Under the pieces are notes generated by a model. It saw nothing but the letters and a program-made list of their open reading frames with translations, did not search any database and had not been told where the DNA came from. Of a DNA stretch of 64,000 bases, positions 34,199 to 47,419 are shown piece by piece. The translations under genes and the position numbers were made by a program. Origin of the DNA: Thinopyrum elongatum (Eukaryota > Streptophyta > Magnoliopsida > Poales > Poaceae). The stretch covers positions 181,075 through 245,074 of the forward strand of contig JAAAXO010000350.1 of assembly GCA_011799875.1 (NCBI GenBank). Direction: 5' to 3'. Within the stretch, counting starts at the first letter, position 1. Each line of letters starts with the position of its first letter.

Positions 34199-37100
34199 TC
34201 CTCCCCTTCTTGAAATGAAGTCGTCCTCGACGGAAGCTCATTTTCCTCACCCAAATAAGGCTTCAAATCTGCAATGTTAAAACTGGGACTAACCCCAAAA
34301 TCTGCAGGCAGCTCAAGTTTGTATGCATTATCATTTATTTTCTCTAACACCTTAAAAGGACCATCAGCACGTGGCATTAGCTTTGACTTGCGCAAATCCG
34401 GAAACCTATCCTTACGCAAATGTAACCAAACAAGATCTCCAGGTGCAAACACAACATGTTTTCTACCCTTATCTCCAGCAAGTTTATATTTAGCATTCAT
34501 GCGCTCAATATTTTCCTTAGTTAACTCATGCATTTTTAAGATCAATTCAGCACGTTGTTTAGCATCAAAATTAACCTTCTCCGAAGATGGAAGAGGCAAC
34601 AAATCAATGGGTGCACGAGGTAGGAAACCATACACAATTTCAAAAGGGCACATCTTAGTAGTAGAATGCAATGAACGATTATAAGCAAATTCAATATGAG
34701 GCAGGCATTCTTCCCACATTTTCTTATTATTCTTCAAAACAGCCCTAAGCATAGTAGACAATGTTCTATTGACTACTTCAGTTTGTCCATCAGTTTGGGG
34801 GTGACAAGTAGTACTAAAAAGCAGTTTAGTCCCCAACTTAGCCCATAAACATCTCCAAAAGTGGCTAAGAAATTTAGTATCATGATCTGAAACAATAGTA
34901 TTTGGCACACCATGCAAGCGAATAATTTCACGAAAGAACAAATCAGCAACATTAACAGCATCATCGGTTTTATGACATGGTATGAAGTGTGCCATTTTCG
35001 AGAACCTATCCACGACAACAAATATGCTATCCCTCCCCTTCTTTGTTCGAGGTAAACCCAAAACAAAGTCCATAGATATATCCTCCCATGGAACACTAGG
35101 TACAGGCAAAGGCATATATAAACCATGAGGATTGAGTCGTGACTTGGCTTTTTGACATGTAGTGCAGCGAGCAACAAAGCGCTCAACATCCCGTCTCATC
35201 TTTGGCCAAAAGAAATGTGTAGCAAGTACATCCTCCGTCTTCTTTACGCCAAAGTGTCCCATTAATCCTCCTCCATGCGCCTCCTGCAACAACAAAAGAC
35301 GAACAGAGCTAGCTGGAATGCATAGCTTGTTAGCACGAAAAACAAATCCATCGTTAACGACGAACTTGTTCCATGTTCTCCCTTCTTTACAATTCTGCAA
35401 TACATCTTTAAATTCAGCATCATGCACATATTGATCTTTGATGGTCTCCAAACCAAATATTTTAAAGTCAAGTTGTGAAAGCATAGTATAACGACGAGAC
35501 AAAGCATCAGCAATAACATTTTCTTTACCCTTCTTGTGTTTAATGACATAAGGGAAAGTCTCAATGAATTCAACCCATTTAGCATGTCTACGGTTCAGTT
35601 TGGCTTGACTTTTAATATGTTTCAAAGATTCATGATCAGAATGAATAACAAATTCTTTGGGCCATAAATAATGTTGCCACGTTTCCAATGTCCGAACAAG
35701 AGCATATAATTCCTTATCATAAGTAGAGTAATTCAGACTAGGCCCACTCAATTTTTCAGAAAAGTATGCAACAGGTTTGCCATCTTGTAATAACACACCT
35801 CCTAATCCAATTCCACTAGCATCACATTCAAGCTCAAAAGTCTTATTAAAATCAGGAAGTTGGAGTAAAGGAGCATGTGTTAACTTATCTTTCAACACCA
35901 TGAAGGCTTCTTCCTGTGCGGTACCCCAAACAAAAGGCACATCCTTCTTTGTAAGCTCGTTGAGAGGTGCAGCAATGGTACTGAAATCTCTCACAAAACG
36001 CCTATAGAAACCAGCGAGGCCAAGGAAACTCCTCACTTGTGTGACCGTTTTGGGCTGCGGCCAACTCTCAATAGCTTCAATCTTGGCTTTATCAACTTCA
36101 ATTCCCTGTGGAGTAACAACATAGCCAAGAAAAGATACTCGGTCGGTGCAAAAGGTGCACTTCCCAAGGTTACCAAACAAACGTGCATCACGTAGAGCAA
36201 TAAAAACAGCACGTAAATGTTCCAAATGTTCCTCCAAAGATCTGCTATAAATCAATATATCATCAAAGTAAACTACCACAAATCATCCAATGAAAGCACG
36301 TAAAACTTCGTTCATTAATCACATGAAAGTACTAGGTGCATTAGTTAACCCAAAAGGCATGACTAACCACTCATATAAACCGAACTTAGTTTTAAATGTT
36401 GTTTTCCATTCATCTACCAATTTCATACGAATTTGATGGTATCCACTAAGCAAATCAACTTTGGAGAATATTGTAGAGCCACTCAATTCATCAAGCATAT
36501 CATCTAGCCTAGGAATAGGATGACGATAACAAATAGCAATATTATTAATGCCTCTACAATCAACACACATACGCGACGTACCATCCTTTTTTGGCACTAG
36601 TATAATAGGAACAGCACAAGGACTAAGAGATTCGCGTATATAACCTTTGTCGAGCAACTCCTGTACTTGACGCATAATCTCCTTCGTCTCCTCTGGATTG
36701 GTACGGTATGGCGCACGGTTTGGCAAGCAAGCACCGGGAATTAAGTCAATCTGATGCTCAATCCCGCGAATAGGTGGTAATCCTGGTGGCACGTCTTGTG
36801 GAAAGACGTCAGCGAACTCCTGCAAAATGTTAGTGACAGCAGGAGGCAAAGAGGAAGGCACGTCCTCGAATGAAAATAATGCCTCTTTGCACACAAAAGC
36901 ATAGCAAACTGATTTCCTTAAATCTAGCTCATCAATATCAGATTTGGTGGCAAGTAAACATGCATTTTTCAATTTAATTTCAGAAGCAACACTAGATGTT
37001 TTATTATTAGGCTTCATTTGTTGCTCAAATTCTTTTGCCACAATCTGATTTTCACTCTTATTTTTCTCCTGTTTTGCTTTACTAGCTCTATTAATATCAT

Positions 37101-38990
37101 CTTTCAAAATAGAATCAGGAGTCATAGGAAGCAAAGTAATATGTTTATCCTTATGAACAAGAGTATACTGATTGTATCTACCATGGTGTACAGAATTTTT
37201 ATCAAATTGCCATGGTCTACCAAGTAATAAGGAACATGCTTGCATGGGTACCACATCACAATCAACATAATCAACATATGTAGAGATACTAAAATGCACA
37301 CGAACAGTACGTGTTACCTTAACCTTGCCGCTGTTGTTGAACCATTGGATATAGTAAGGATGTGGATGTGGTCTTGTGGTGAGAGATAGCTTCTCCACCA
37401 TCTCCATGCTAGCCAAGTTGTTGCAGCTCCCTCCATCTATGATGACGCGAACAGAACGTTCCTTCACAACTCCCTTTGTATGGAACAAATTATGCCTCTG
37501 ATTTTGCTCAGCTTGTGTGACCTGCACACTCAAAACACGTTGAGCAACTAAACATTCATACCTGTCAGCGTCTTTAGGAGCCATATATTGCGTCTCATGA
37601 TCAGAATCATCTCCACCGTGTTCTTCACTTGTAATAAGAGCCAAAGTCTCCTCATCATAGTCACTAGCGGACTCATACCCACCATCCTCAGTAGCAATCA
37701 TAACACGCAGAGATTGGCATTCTCTGGCATAATGACCTCTTCCCTTACAACGATGACAAATAATATCATGTGTGTGCCCTGTTGATGCCATAGATGAAGA
37801 AGAGCTCTGGGCAGGCCCAGAAGGTGTACTCTTGGCAGATGGTGGTGGTGGTGCCTGTTTTCTTGTATCTCGGTTGGAGTTGGCGGCTGAAGTCAGTGGT
37901 GCTGCAGTAGGACGTGTGGGAGTAGAGGAGGCACGCGGTGTCCATGATGAAGATCGACCTGCAGAAAAATTAGTTCGAGCCAATGCCTGTCGATCCTGCA
38001 CTTAACGTTCAGCTTTACAAGCAAGATGGAATAAACAAGTGATATTATTATACTCCTTATACTCTAGAATGGTCTAAATCTCTCTATTTAATCCACCCAT
38101 GAAACGTGCAAGCATAGCTTCATTCTCCTCAACAATACCACATCTAATCATGCCAGTTTGTAATTCCTGATAATATTCTTCTACAGAATTTTTTCCTTGT
38201 CTTAAGCGCTGCAATTTTTGAAGTAATTCACGTTGATAATATGGTGGAACCCAACGAGTACGCATAGCAGTTTTCAAAGCAGCCCACGTAGCTGGAATAG
38301 GATATAATCTACAATGTTCAGACCACCATACACATGCAAAACTAGTAAAAGCACAAACAGCAGCAGCAACACATCTCTCCTCGGGATATTGTAAACATGT
38401 AAAACGTTGTTCAGTTTCTAACTCCCAATAAGATATATATCAGGAACATATCTACCCTCAAATGGTGGAATATTCAATTTCAGTTTAGGAAGATGGTCAT
38501 GATCTCGTACCTGAGCTGGTAATGCAGCCCTACCATTGCGATTATTGGCATTTGGACGACCTGGTGCTGGTACGTAGTTCTGATTTTGATCAACCTCATC
38601 CTCGTAATCGCCCGCATAATCGTCCTCCTCAGCGGCGACAGGAGCCATAGAAGCATCAACAGTAGGTGCAGCGGCACCAAAAGTTTGACCAGGCTCAAGG
38701 GGAACGCGTTGTGCTCGTCCCACTTGATTTGGAAGGCGATGTTGTTGTTGTTGTAGAGGTGCGACAGGTGGAGCCGGCGGTGGTTGTGGAAGACGCGCGA
38801 GCAATTCATTAAACTTGTTATCGAGCTTTGTTTCGAACGTCTTCTCAATTCCATCTATCTTCTCCATGGCCTCTTCAAATCTATTTAGCACATCTTGCAC
38901 CTGTCCACTAATCATTTGCTGAAATTTATCATGTAGTTGTTTGTTCGTCATGTTCTCCCAATCAGTCTCATCGGCTTGTGATCCTGCCAT
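33733..38990 (-). pseudogene. CRM element D gag-pol, nearly complete but with several lesions
   Basis: Start [11 protein letters not shown] at 38988-38990 (upstream ATG at 39011). All domains are present in order: Gag, zinc knuckle ([15 protein letters not shown]), protease DGGS, RT with YFDDILIYS, RNase H, integrase DDE, GPF module, and LTR tail ending at 33733. Lesions: a 1-bp deletion near 38428 in YLTWELE; stops at 38074-38076 (CAG to TAG in EIQTIL) and 38002-38004 (GAA to TAA); and two TGA codons at 36319-36321 (AGA) and 36283-36285 (CGA) a few codons apart in RT. RNase H to the end is open. The tail is about 50 residues longer owing to the LTR duplication. Confidence 0.9.
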
Positions 38991-40181
38991 GGTTAGCAGC
39001 AATAGAAACACACAAGAATATGATCCTACAGACTACTGGAAGTGGTGGTGGTGGTGTATCACAAAACCGTCAAGCGAATCTCAAATGCTTACCAGTTCTT
39101 ACCCAGCAGCAGGTGGTGATCGGCAACCGTTGTAGTCAAAACTCTTAAAGATTGGACAGAGCGATTGCCAGGTGGTGTCAAACGCACGACGTAGATGTAT
39201 GTGGTGCTGGGAAGGCTTATGATATGGTAGCAAAAATGTCAGCAATAATCAATTCAGAGATGCAAAGTTGAATAAACGCTCAACGACGGTACTGTGCTGG
39301 TCCTAGGCTAGACCGTACTAGAGACGCGAGCCTAGAACACTAACAAAATCACGGCGCGGCACGTAAACAAGGGAAGAGCACACTCTAAAAAAAATTCGTT
39401 TTTTTTTGCGCTGTTTTTTTTTGCGCTCCTTTTTTTTTGTGTGCAAAAAATCACTATAATGGCGAGTGTCTCAAAACTCTTCCCAAGTCAAACTAACAGG
39501 ATTGACACGAAATTTTTTTTTAACAAATTTTTTTTTCGGAAATCAGGGCAGCGACGACGAAAAAGTGCGACAAAAAATCACTATGATGGCAAGTGTCTCA
39601 AAACGCTCCCTGGGACCTAAAAATAGGATAGGGAAAAAAAAAATTTGACTGCAAAAATTTTGGCCTAAAAACTGCCCGGGGGTCTCCAGACTTTTTTTTT
39701 CCGAAACCTACTCTGGCAAGGAAACACGAATCGGAAACTAGATGAATCTCGAAAACAAACCTAATATGAAAAGAACTCGGATTGGTGGTGGTATATGGTA
39801 GCGGTGGTGGTATATGGATACGGATCGGTGGTGGTATATGGATACAGATCGGTGATGGTATATGGATTCAGAGCGGTGGCGGATAAGCGGTGGTGGTAGA
39901 TGGCAGGGGCGATGATGATGGTGCGGCGGCGGCGTGACAACTTATGACCAGAACTCGAAACTCTAAAGGACTAGACGCTAAGACCAGCAACTAGACACGA
40001 CGATGCAACCGCAAATTCAACAAAGCAAAACCCTAAAAAGATTATGCAAAGGCTCAGATTGGTTCGGATATGATGAACTAACCCTAATTTTTTTTTTGGC
40101 TTTTTCGTGGACTGTAGGTATGAAGAACAGACTCGATCTAAACTACGAAAAACTATAAAATCTCACCGAGCAACCTGAAAA
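38991..40181 (-). other. 5' UTR of element D
   Basis: Complete leader with conserved hairpin near 39302-39335, homopolymers at 39385-39440 and 39505-39535, paired ATCACTATAATGG/ATCACTATGATGG segments, and the GGTGGTATATGGATAC repeat at 39780-39870. No gene seen. Confidence 0.75.
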
Positions 40182-40191
40182 TCTGATACCA
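40182..40191 (-). promoter_or_regulatory. Primer-binding site (tRNA-iMet)
   Basis: TGGTATCAGA on the minus strand, two nucleotides from the LTR at 40194. Confidence 0.85.
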
Positions 40192-40193
40192 CT

Positions 40194-41121
40194 TGATAGA
40201 GGCAAGGGTGTCCCGATCTTTCGATGAGATGATAGCTATCGTTTTTGGTGGAGTAGACTTTGACGATCCGACTACGAACGTGCGAGGACGTCGCGCCTTA
40301 GCAATCGCTAAACCAACTCCGAGAGGTTATTGACCACACCGGAGCACAATCAACCTGACCACGAGGGTCTATCTCCTGCAAGCAAACGAAGAACAAGCAA
40401 GAAACTAAGATTTGCAATCTGGATATTGCGAATATAAGATGAAAGCTTTATTAATCAAGGTGGGGTTCTGTGACGTCTTGGTTTGGTCGTTGAACACAAA
40501 CGAAGTACGCGAAGTTGCAGCTATGGCAAACTTTTAATCTAAACAAAACCCAATGTCTAAACAGTGCCCTAAGGGATGTATATATGGAGAAAGAGGGGGG
40601 GGGGGGGAATTTCGTGGCCCTTGAAGGAGGGGTCCGAAACCAACCCTATCTCTTGTTTCCCCACACATACGGACTCTAAAAACAGCCTATACTCAAGTAT
40701 TTCGAAATTACATGGGCCTGGCCCAAAAATAAGGTGGCGTAGCACCTAAAATAAGCTATGGACGAAATTTATGAAGGGGCATCTTGTATATTTCGTCCAT
40801 GTCCTTGTAGGTCATCACGGAGGCTTCAAAGTGCTTAAATATGCACTAGAAACGCCATTCTGGATCCCTTCACGCATGCCTTCATCTCCATGCTTGATCA
40901 TGCTCCAGTGTTCATCCCTCTTGTCCATGCTAGGCCCTTCATTACTAATCAATACAAATGTATCCAATTTAGGAAGCATCATATTCTCATGAACATTAGA
41001 ATCATTACCAAGAAACGAAAGTACCTGATAATTTAATTGGCGTGCGCGAGCTCTAGTAATTGGTCTAGTATATGTAGCAGTAGGAGCTGTGGGTGTAACA
41101 ACGGTATTGATGTCCTCATCA
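40194..41121 (-). repeat. 5' LTR of element D, 928 bp, divergent U3
   Basis: TG...CA LTR with a clearly different coding tail ([18 protein letters not shown] then EGIQNGVS) and a G run near 40597-40608. It is not an exact partner of the LTR at 33118, which is a mosaic. Confidence 0.88.
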
Positions 41122-41552
41122 ACTCAAGTATTTCGAAATTACATGGGCCTGGCCCAATAAAAGGTGACGCAGCACCTATAATAGCCTCTGGACGAAATTT
41201 ATGAAGTGGCATCTTGTATATTTCGTCCAAGGCTTCATGCACTCATTATGGTGGCTTCAAAGTCCTGAAATCATCACTTGTAACTCCGTTCTTGTTTCCC
41301 GTGCGCATGCCATCATCTCCATGCTTGAACTTGCTCCAATGTTCCTCTTTCTTGTCCAAGCTAGGCCCTTCATTCGTAAGCAAAACAAATGTATCCACTT
41401 TAGGCAGCATCATATTCTCATGAACATTAGAATCATTACCAAGAAACGAAAGTACCTGATAATTTAATTGGCGTGCGCGAGCTCTAGTAATTGGTCCAGT
41501 ATGTATAGCAGCAGGGGCTGTGGGTGTAACAATGGTATTGATGTCCTCATCA
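41122..41552 (-). repeat. CRM LTR fragment, U3 part, outer edge of the block
   Basis: Starts at ACTCAAGTATTTCG inside U3 and runs to the TGATGAGG terminus; flanked by TSD CCTAG (41553-41557). It shares the CATGCACTC and GTGCGCATGCC variants with the 3' LTR at 22459, which fits these being the two outer LTRs of one insertion. Confidence 0.85.
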
Positions 41553-42557
41553 CCTAGGCAGCGGTAGTACCGCTCCAAGGGAGCGGTAGTACCGCCCGAG
41601 GTGGAGAACGACGGTCTGACCACTGCTGCTGCTAGATCCGGTACTACCGGGGGTGCCAAATTCAGAAATACTCCTACCAATCATCAATCCAACTAGTCTA
41701 GCAGACTTCTACGCCCTACTCAAGCCTCGATTTAGCCAAAAATCGACGAATGCCAACAATATTGCCCTAAAGCCTAGATTCAACAAGGAGAACCGAGGGA
41801 GAGGAAAACGGAGGCAATACCGGCATCCATGGCAAGAGGAGATGGTGGGGAACGATCCCACTGGACAGAAACGTAGAAGACGGCCCGGAGACGGCGGCCC
41901 AGCGACAGCCCTCCGCGGCGAGTTCGTCGCTGGAGAGAGGAACGGACGAGGAGGAGAAAGACGAATGGGTATGGGGGAGTAAAACACCCCCTGCCCGATT
42001 CATAACCCCCAGCCCCGCCCCACAGCGGTAGTACCGCTCGGACGGGCAGTAGTACCGCTTGATGCTAATCAGCGGTAATACTGCCCTTCCACAGCGGTAG
42101 TGCCGCCCGGCGACAACAAGACGAGACACGAGAAAACCAAAGGCTTAGCTACGGAAAAAAACACCGATGAACCAAGGGAGCAACTCCAAGAGAAAAAGAC
42201 AACCAAAACAAGAGAAACACCCTTGGAGAGACTCAAAGCAAAGCAAAGCAAAACAAAACACAAACCAACCCGACTAGAGGAAAAAGAAAACAAAACACCT
42301 CTCAAGGAGAGGGCGGTGGCCGAGGCCACCTATGTTTGAGTCAATTGGTATGGCACCACGAAGATTTTAACCTTGGGCCCATGACCAAAACTCATTTTTG
42401 AAGCACAAGTACCATCAAAAATGGCTAATGTGAAAGATGTGATCGATTTATGCATAATGGGGGAGGGAGAGTTCATTGAGAGAACAACACTCCCCCTATA
42501 TCCATGCCTACATCTAGAACAAGATATGATGATGAGTGTGGTGGGTTGTGCCTAGAG
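41553..42557 (-). other. Copia 3' spacer with hairpin-forming GCGGTAGTACCGC motifs
   Basis: Non-coding copia sequence after the pol stop. It holds several copies of a near-palindromic GCGGTAGTACCGC (for example around 41571, 41588, 42025, with weaker forms at 42045-42110). Frames of about 80-145 codons cross it on both strands, but none resembles a known protein. Confidence 0.6.
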
Positions 42558-42642
42558 TCAAGCCACATTGCTCAAATCAATGATATTTAGCTCATGCCTT
42601 AACTCGCGAAATCTTGCTTCATCTAGAGGCTTGGTGAAAATA
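42558..42642 (-). pseudogene. C-terminal end of copia RNase H
   Basis: On the minus strand it encodes FTKPLDEARFRELRHELNII followed by DLSNVA and a TGA at 42558-42560. It is the continuation of the copia frame that ends at 54528 (TQEQLADI), separated by the CRM block with TSD AAATA. Confidence 0.85.
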
Positions 42643-43564
42643 TGATGAGGACATCAATACCATTGTTACACCCACAGCCCCTGCTTCTATACATACTGGA
42701 CAAATTACTAGAGCTCGCGCACGCCAATTAAATTATCAGGTACTTTCGTTTCTTGGTAATGATTCTAAAGTTCATGAGAATATGATGCTGCCTAAATTGG
42801 ATACATTTGTTTTGCTTACAAATGAAGGGCCTAGCTTGGACAAGAAAGAGGAACCTTGGAGCAAGTTCAAGCATGGAGATGATGGCATGCGCAAGGGGAA
42901 CAAGAACGGAGTTACAAGTGATGATTTCAGGACTTTGAAGCCACCATAAGGAGTGCAGGAAGCCTTGGACGAAATATACAAGATGCCACTTCATAAATTT
43001 CGTCCAGAGGCTATTATAGGTGCTGCGTCACCTTATTATTGGGCCAGGCCCATGTAATTTCGAAATACTTGAGTATAGGCTATTTTTAGAGTCCGTATGT
43101 GTGGGGAAACAAGAGATAGGGTTGGTTTCGGACCCCTCCTTCAAGGGCCACGAAATCCCCCCCTCTTCCTCCATATATACAGCCCTTAGGGCACCGTTTA
43201 GACTTTGGGTTTTGTTAAGATTAAAAGTTCGCCATAGCTGCAACTTCGCGTACTTCGTTTGTGTTCAACGACCAGACCAAGACGTCACAGAACCCCACCT
43301 TGATCAATAAAGCTTTCATCTTATATTCGCAATATCCAGATTGCAAATCTTAGTTTCTTGCTTGTTCTTCGTTTGCTTGCAGGAGATAGACCCTCGTGGT
43401 CAGGTTGATTGTGCTCCGGCGTGGTCAATAACCTCTCGGAGTTGGTTTAGCGATTGCTAAGGCGCGACGTCCTCGCACGTTCGTAGTCGGATCGTCAAAG
43501 TCTACTCCACCAAAAACGATAGCTATCATCTCATCGAAAGATCGGGACACCCTCGCCTCTATCA
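42643..43564 (+). repeat. CRM LTR, 922 bp, outer 5' LTR
   Basis: Complete LTR. Its U5 end is fused directly to gag (GAGAAGTCGTTCGAGAC), with no PBS or leader. Confidence 0.92.
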
Positions 43565-45304
43565 GAGAAGTCGTTCGAGACAAAGCTGGATAACAAGTTT
43601 AATGAATTGCTCACGCGTCTTCCCCAACCACCACCGGCTGCACCTGTCGCACCTCTGCAACGACAACAACAACGCCCCCTTCCAAATCAGTTCGGACGAG
43701 CGAAGCGTGTTCCTCTTGAGGATGGCCAAACTTCTGGTGCTGCTGTGCCTACTGTTGATGCTTCTTTGGCTCCTGCTCCTGCTGCTGCTGGTGGCGAGGA
43801 GGAGGATGATTACGCGGGCGATTATGAGTATGAGGTTGATCAAAATCATAACTACGTGCAACCACCAGCACCAGGTCGTCCACATGCAAATAATCGCAAT
43901 GGTAGGTCTGCACCACCACTTCAGGTACGAGATCATGACCATCTTCCTAAATTAAAATTGAATATTCCACCATTCGAGGGTAGATATGTTCCTGATATAT
44001 ATCTTACTTGGGAGTTAGAAACTGAACAACGTTTTACATGTTTACAATATCCCGAGGAACGACGTGTTGCTGCTGCTGTTTGTGCTTTCACTAGTTTTGC
44101 ATGTGTATGGTGGTCTGAACATTGTAGATTATATCCTATTCCAGCTACGTGGGCTGCTTTGAAAACTGCTATGCGTACTCGTTGGGTTCCACCATATTAT
44201 CAACGTGAATTACTTCAAAAATTGCAGCGCTTAAGACAAGGAAAAAATTCTGTAGAAGAATATTATCAGGAATTACAAACTGGCATGATTAGATGTGGTA
44301 TTGTTGAGGAGAATGAAGCTATGCTTGCACGTTTCATGGGTGGATTAAATAGAGAGATTCAGACCATTCTAGAGTATAAGGAGTATAATAATATCACTCG
44401 TTTATTCCATCTTGCTTGTAAAGCTGAACGTGAAGTGCAGGATCGACAGGCATTGGCGCGAACTAATTTTTCTGCAGGTCGATCTTCATCATGGACACCA
44501 CGTGCCTCCTCTACTCCCACACGTCCTACTGTGGCACCACTGACTTCAGCCGCCAATTCCAATCGAGATACAAGAAAACAGGCACCACCACCACCATCTG
44601 CCAAGAGTACACCTTCTGGGCCTGCCCAGAGCTCTTCTTCATCTATGGCATCAACAGGGCACACACATGATATTATTTGTCGTCGTTGTAAGGGAAGAGG
44701 TCATTATGCGAGAGAATGCCAATCTCCGCGTGTTACGATTGCTACTGAGGATGGTGGGTATGAGTCCGCTAGTGATTATGATGAGGAGACTTTGGCTCTT
44801 ATTACAAGTGAAGAACACGGTGGAGATGATTCTGATCATGAGACGCAATACATGGCTCCTGAAGACGCTGACAGGTATGAATGTTTAGTTGCTCAACGTG
44901 TTTTGAGTGTGCAGGTCACACAAGCTGAGCAAAATCAGAGGCATAATTTGTTCCATACAAAGGGAGTTGTGAAGGAACGTTCTGTTCGCGTCATCATAGA
45001 TGGAGGGAGCTGCAACAACTTGGCTAGCATGGAGATGGTGGAGAAGCTATCTCTCACCACAAGACCACATCCACATCCTTACTATATCCAATGGTTCAAC
45101 AACAGCGGCAAGGTTAAGGTAACACGTACTGTTCGTGTGCATTTTAGTATCTCTACATATGCTGATTATGTTGATTGTGATGTGGTACCCATGCAAGCAT
45201 GTTCATTATTACTTGGTAGACCATGGCAATTTGATAAAAATTATGTACACCATGGTAGAAACAATCAGTATACTCTTGTTCATAAGGATAAACATATTAC
45301 TTTG
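43565..45304 (+). pseudogene. CRM gag-protease fragment
   Basis: Open frame from about residue 45 of Gag ([12 protein letters not shown]) through the Gag core, zinc knuckle [14 protein letters not shown] and protease [15 protein letters not shown] to DKHITL, where an LTR starts at 45305. Start, leader and everything after protease are missing. Variants PTRPTVAPLTS and RVTIATEDGG are shared with the copy at 47772, so the two are close relatives. Confidence 0.9.
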
Positions 45305-46226
45305 TGATGAGGACATCAATACCATTGTTACACCCACAGCCCCTGCTTCTATAAATACTGGACCAATTACTAGAGCTCGCGCACGCCAATTAAAATATCA
45401 GGTACTTTCGTTTCTTGGTAATGATTCTAAAGTTCATGAGAATATGATGCTGCCTAAATTGGATACATTTGTTTTGCTTACAAATGAAGGGCCTAGCTTG
45501 GACAAGAAAGAGGAACCTTGGAGCAAGTTCAAGCATGGAGATGATGGCATGCACAAGGGGAACAGGAACGGAGTTACAAGTGATGATTTCAGGACTTTGA
45601 AGCCACCATAATGAGTGCAGGAAGCCTTGGACGAAATATACAAGATGTCACTTCATAAATTTCGTCCAGAGGCTATTATAGGTGCTGCGTCACCTTATTA
45701 TTGGGCCAGGCCCATGTAATTTCGAAATACTTGAGTATAGGCTGTTTTTAGAGTCCGTATGTGTGGGGAAACAAGAGATAGGGTTGGTTTCGGACCCCTC
45801 CTTCAAGGGCCACGAAATCCCCTCCTCTTCCTCCATATATACAGCCCTTAGGGCACCGTTTAGACTTTGGGTTTTGTTTAGATTAAAAGTTCGCCAGAGC
45901 TGCAACTTCGCGTACTTCGTTTGTGTTCAACGACCAGACCAAGACGTCACAGAACCCCACCTCGATCAATAAAGCTTTCATCTTATATTCGCAATATCCA
46001 GATTGCAAATCTTAGTTTCTTGCTTGTTCTTCGTTTGCTTGCAGGAGATAGACCCTCGGGGTCAGGTTGATTGTGCTCCGGCGTGGTCAATAACCTCTCG
46101 GAGTTGGTTTAGCGATTGCTAAGGCGCGACGTCCTCGCACGTTCGTAGTCGGATCGTCAAAGTCTACTCCACCAAAAACGATAGATATCATCTCATCGAA
46201 AGATCGGGACACCCTCGCCTCTATCA
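45305..46226 (+). repeat. CRM LTR, 922 bp, first of a fused pair
   Basis: Complete LTR starting after ATTACTTTG in protease-linker codons and followed by AGTG and a truncated LTR. Confidence 0.9.
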
Positions 46227-46230
46227 AGTG

Positions 46231-47145
46231 CTCATCAATACCATTGTTACACCCACAGCCCCTGCTTCTATACATACTGGACCAATTACTAGAGCTCGCG
46301 CACGTCAATTAAAATATCAGGTACTTTCGTTTCTTGGTAATGATTCTAAAGTTCATGAGAATATGATGCTGCCTAAATTGGATACATTTGTTTTGCTTAC
46401 AAATAAAGGGCCTAGCTTGGACAAGAAAGAGGAACCTTGGAGCAAGTTCAAGCATGGAGATGATGGCATGCACAAGGGGAACAAGAACGGAGTTACAAGT
46501 GATGATTTCAGGACTTTGAATCCACCATAATGAGTGCAGGAAGCCTTGGACGAAATATACAAGATGTCACTTCATAAATTTCGTCCAGAGGCTATTATAG
46601 GTGCTGCGTCACCTTATTATTGGGCCAGGCCCATGTAATTTCGAAATACTTGAGTATAGGCTGTTTTTAGAGTCCGTATGTGTGGGGAAACAAGAGATAG
46701 GGTTGGTTTCGGACCCCTCCTTCAAGGGCCACGAAATCCCCCCCTCTTCCTCCATATATACAGCCCTTAGGGCACCGTTTAGACTTTGGGTTTTGTTTAG
46801 ATTAAAAGTTCGCCATAGCTGCAACTTCGCGTACTTCGTTTGTGTTCAACGACCAGACCAAGACGTCACATAACCCCACCTTGATCAATAAAGCTTTCAT
46901 CTTATATTCGCAATATCCAGATTGCAAATCTTAGTTTCTTGCTTGTTCTTCGTTTGCTTGCAGGAGATAGACCCTCGTGGTCAGGTTGATTGTGCTCCGG
47001 CGTGGTCAATAACCTCTAGGAGTTGGTTTAGCGATTGCTAAGGCGCGACGTCCTCGCACGTTCGTAGTCGGATCGTCAAAGTCTACTCCACCAAAAACGA
47101 TAGCTATCATCTCATCGAAAGATCGGGACACCCTCGCCTCTATCA
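46231..47145 (+). repeat. CRM LTR lacking its first bases, 5' LTR of element F
   Basis: Begins CTCATCAATACC instead of TGATGAGGACATCAATACC, joined by AGTG to the LTR before it. Its U5 end is followed by a normal PBS. The variants CACGTCAATT and LTNKGPS are shared with 13549-14463. Confidence 0.88.
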
Positions 47146-47147
47146 AG

Positions 47148-47157
47148 TGGTATCAGA
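47148..47157 (+). promoter_or_regulatory. Primer-binding site (tRNA-iMet)
   Basis: TGGTATCAGA, two nucleotides after LTR end 47145. Confidence 0.87.
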
Positions 47158-47419
47158 TTCCCAGGTTGCTCGGTGAGATTTACAGTTTTTCGTAGTTTAG
47201 ATCGAGTCTGTTCTTCATACCTACAGTCCAGGAAAAAAAAAACTAAGTCTGGAAAATTCTGGCTAGGCAGTTTTTAGACCATTTGTAGACTTTTTCAAAA
47301 AAAATTTGTTGCGGAGCAAAAAAAAAAAAGTGCAAAAAAAAGTGCAAAAAAAAAAGAAAAAAATTTCAGAGTGTGCTCCTCCCTTCTTTACGTGCAGCGC
47401 CGTGATTTTTGTTAGTGTT

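Larger units (their letters stand above)
22459..41552 (-). mobile_element. 19.1-kb nested CRM block in the copia spacer, TSD CCTAG
   Basis: Both outer ends are minus-strand CRM LTR ends (TGATAGAGG at 22459, ...CTCATCA at 41552), and CCTAG is present exactly at both flanks. Inside are element C (3' LTR, pol, gag, leader), a plus-strand derivative inside C's RNase H, an LTR fragment, element D with both LTRs, and an LTR fragment 41122-41552. The inner LTR edges at 32435/32436 and 41121/41122 have no matching duplications, so the inner order was reshaped by recombination. Confidence 0.85.

Noticed and set aside
40597..40608. Short G run as a polypurine tract
   Set aside because: It lies inside an LTR next to the TATA region; other LTR copies have shorter or C/G-run length variants here.
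41653..42339. Host-like frames of about 80-145 codons in the copia spacer
   Set aside because: They overlap on both strands, match no known protein, and lie between copia pol and its downstream ORF.
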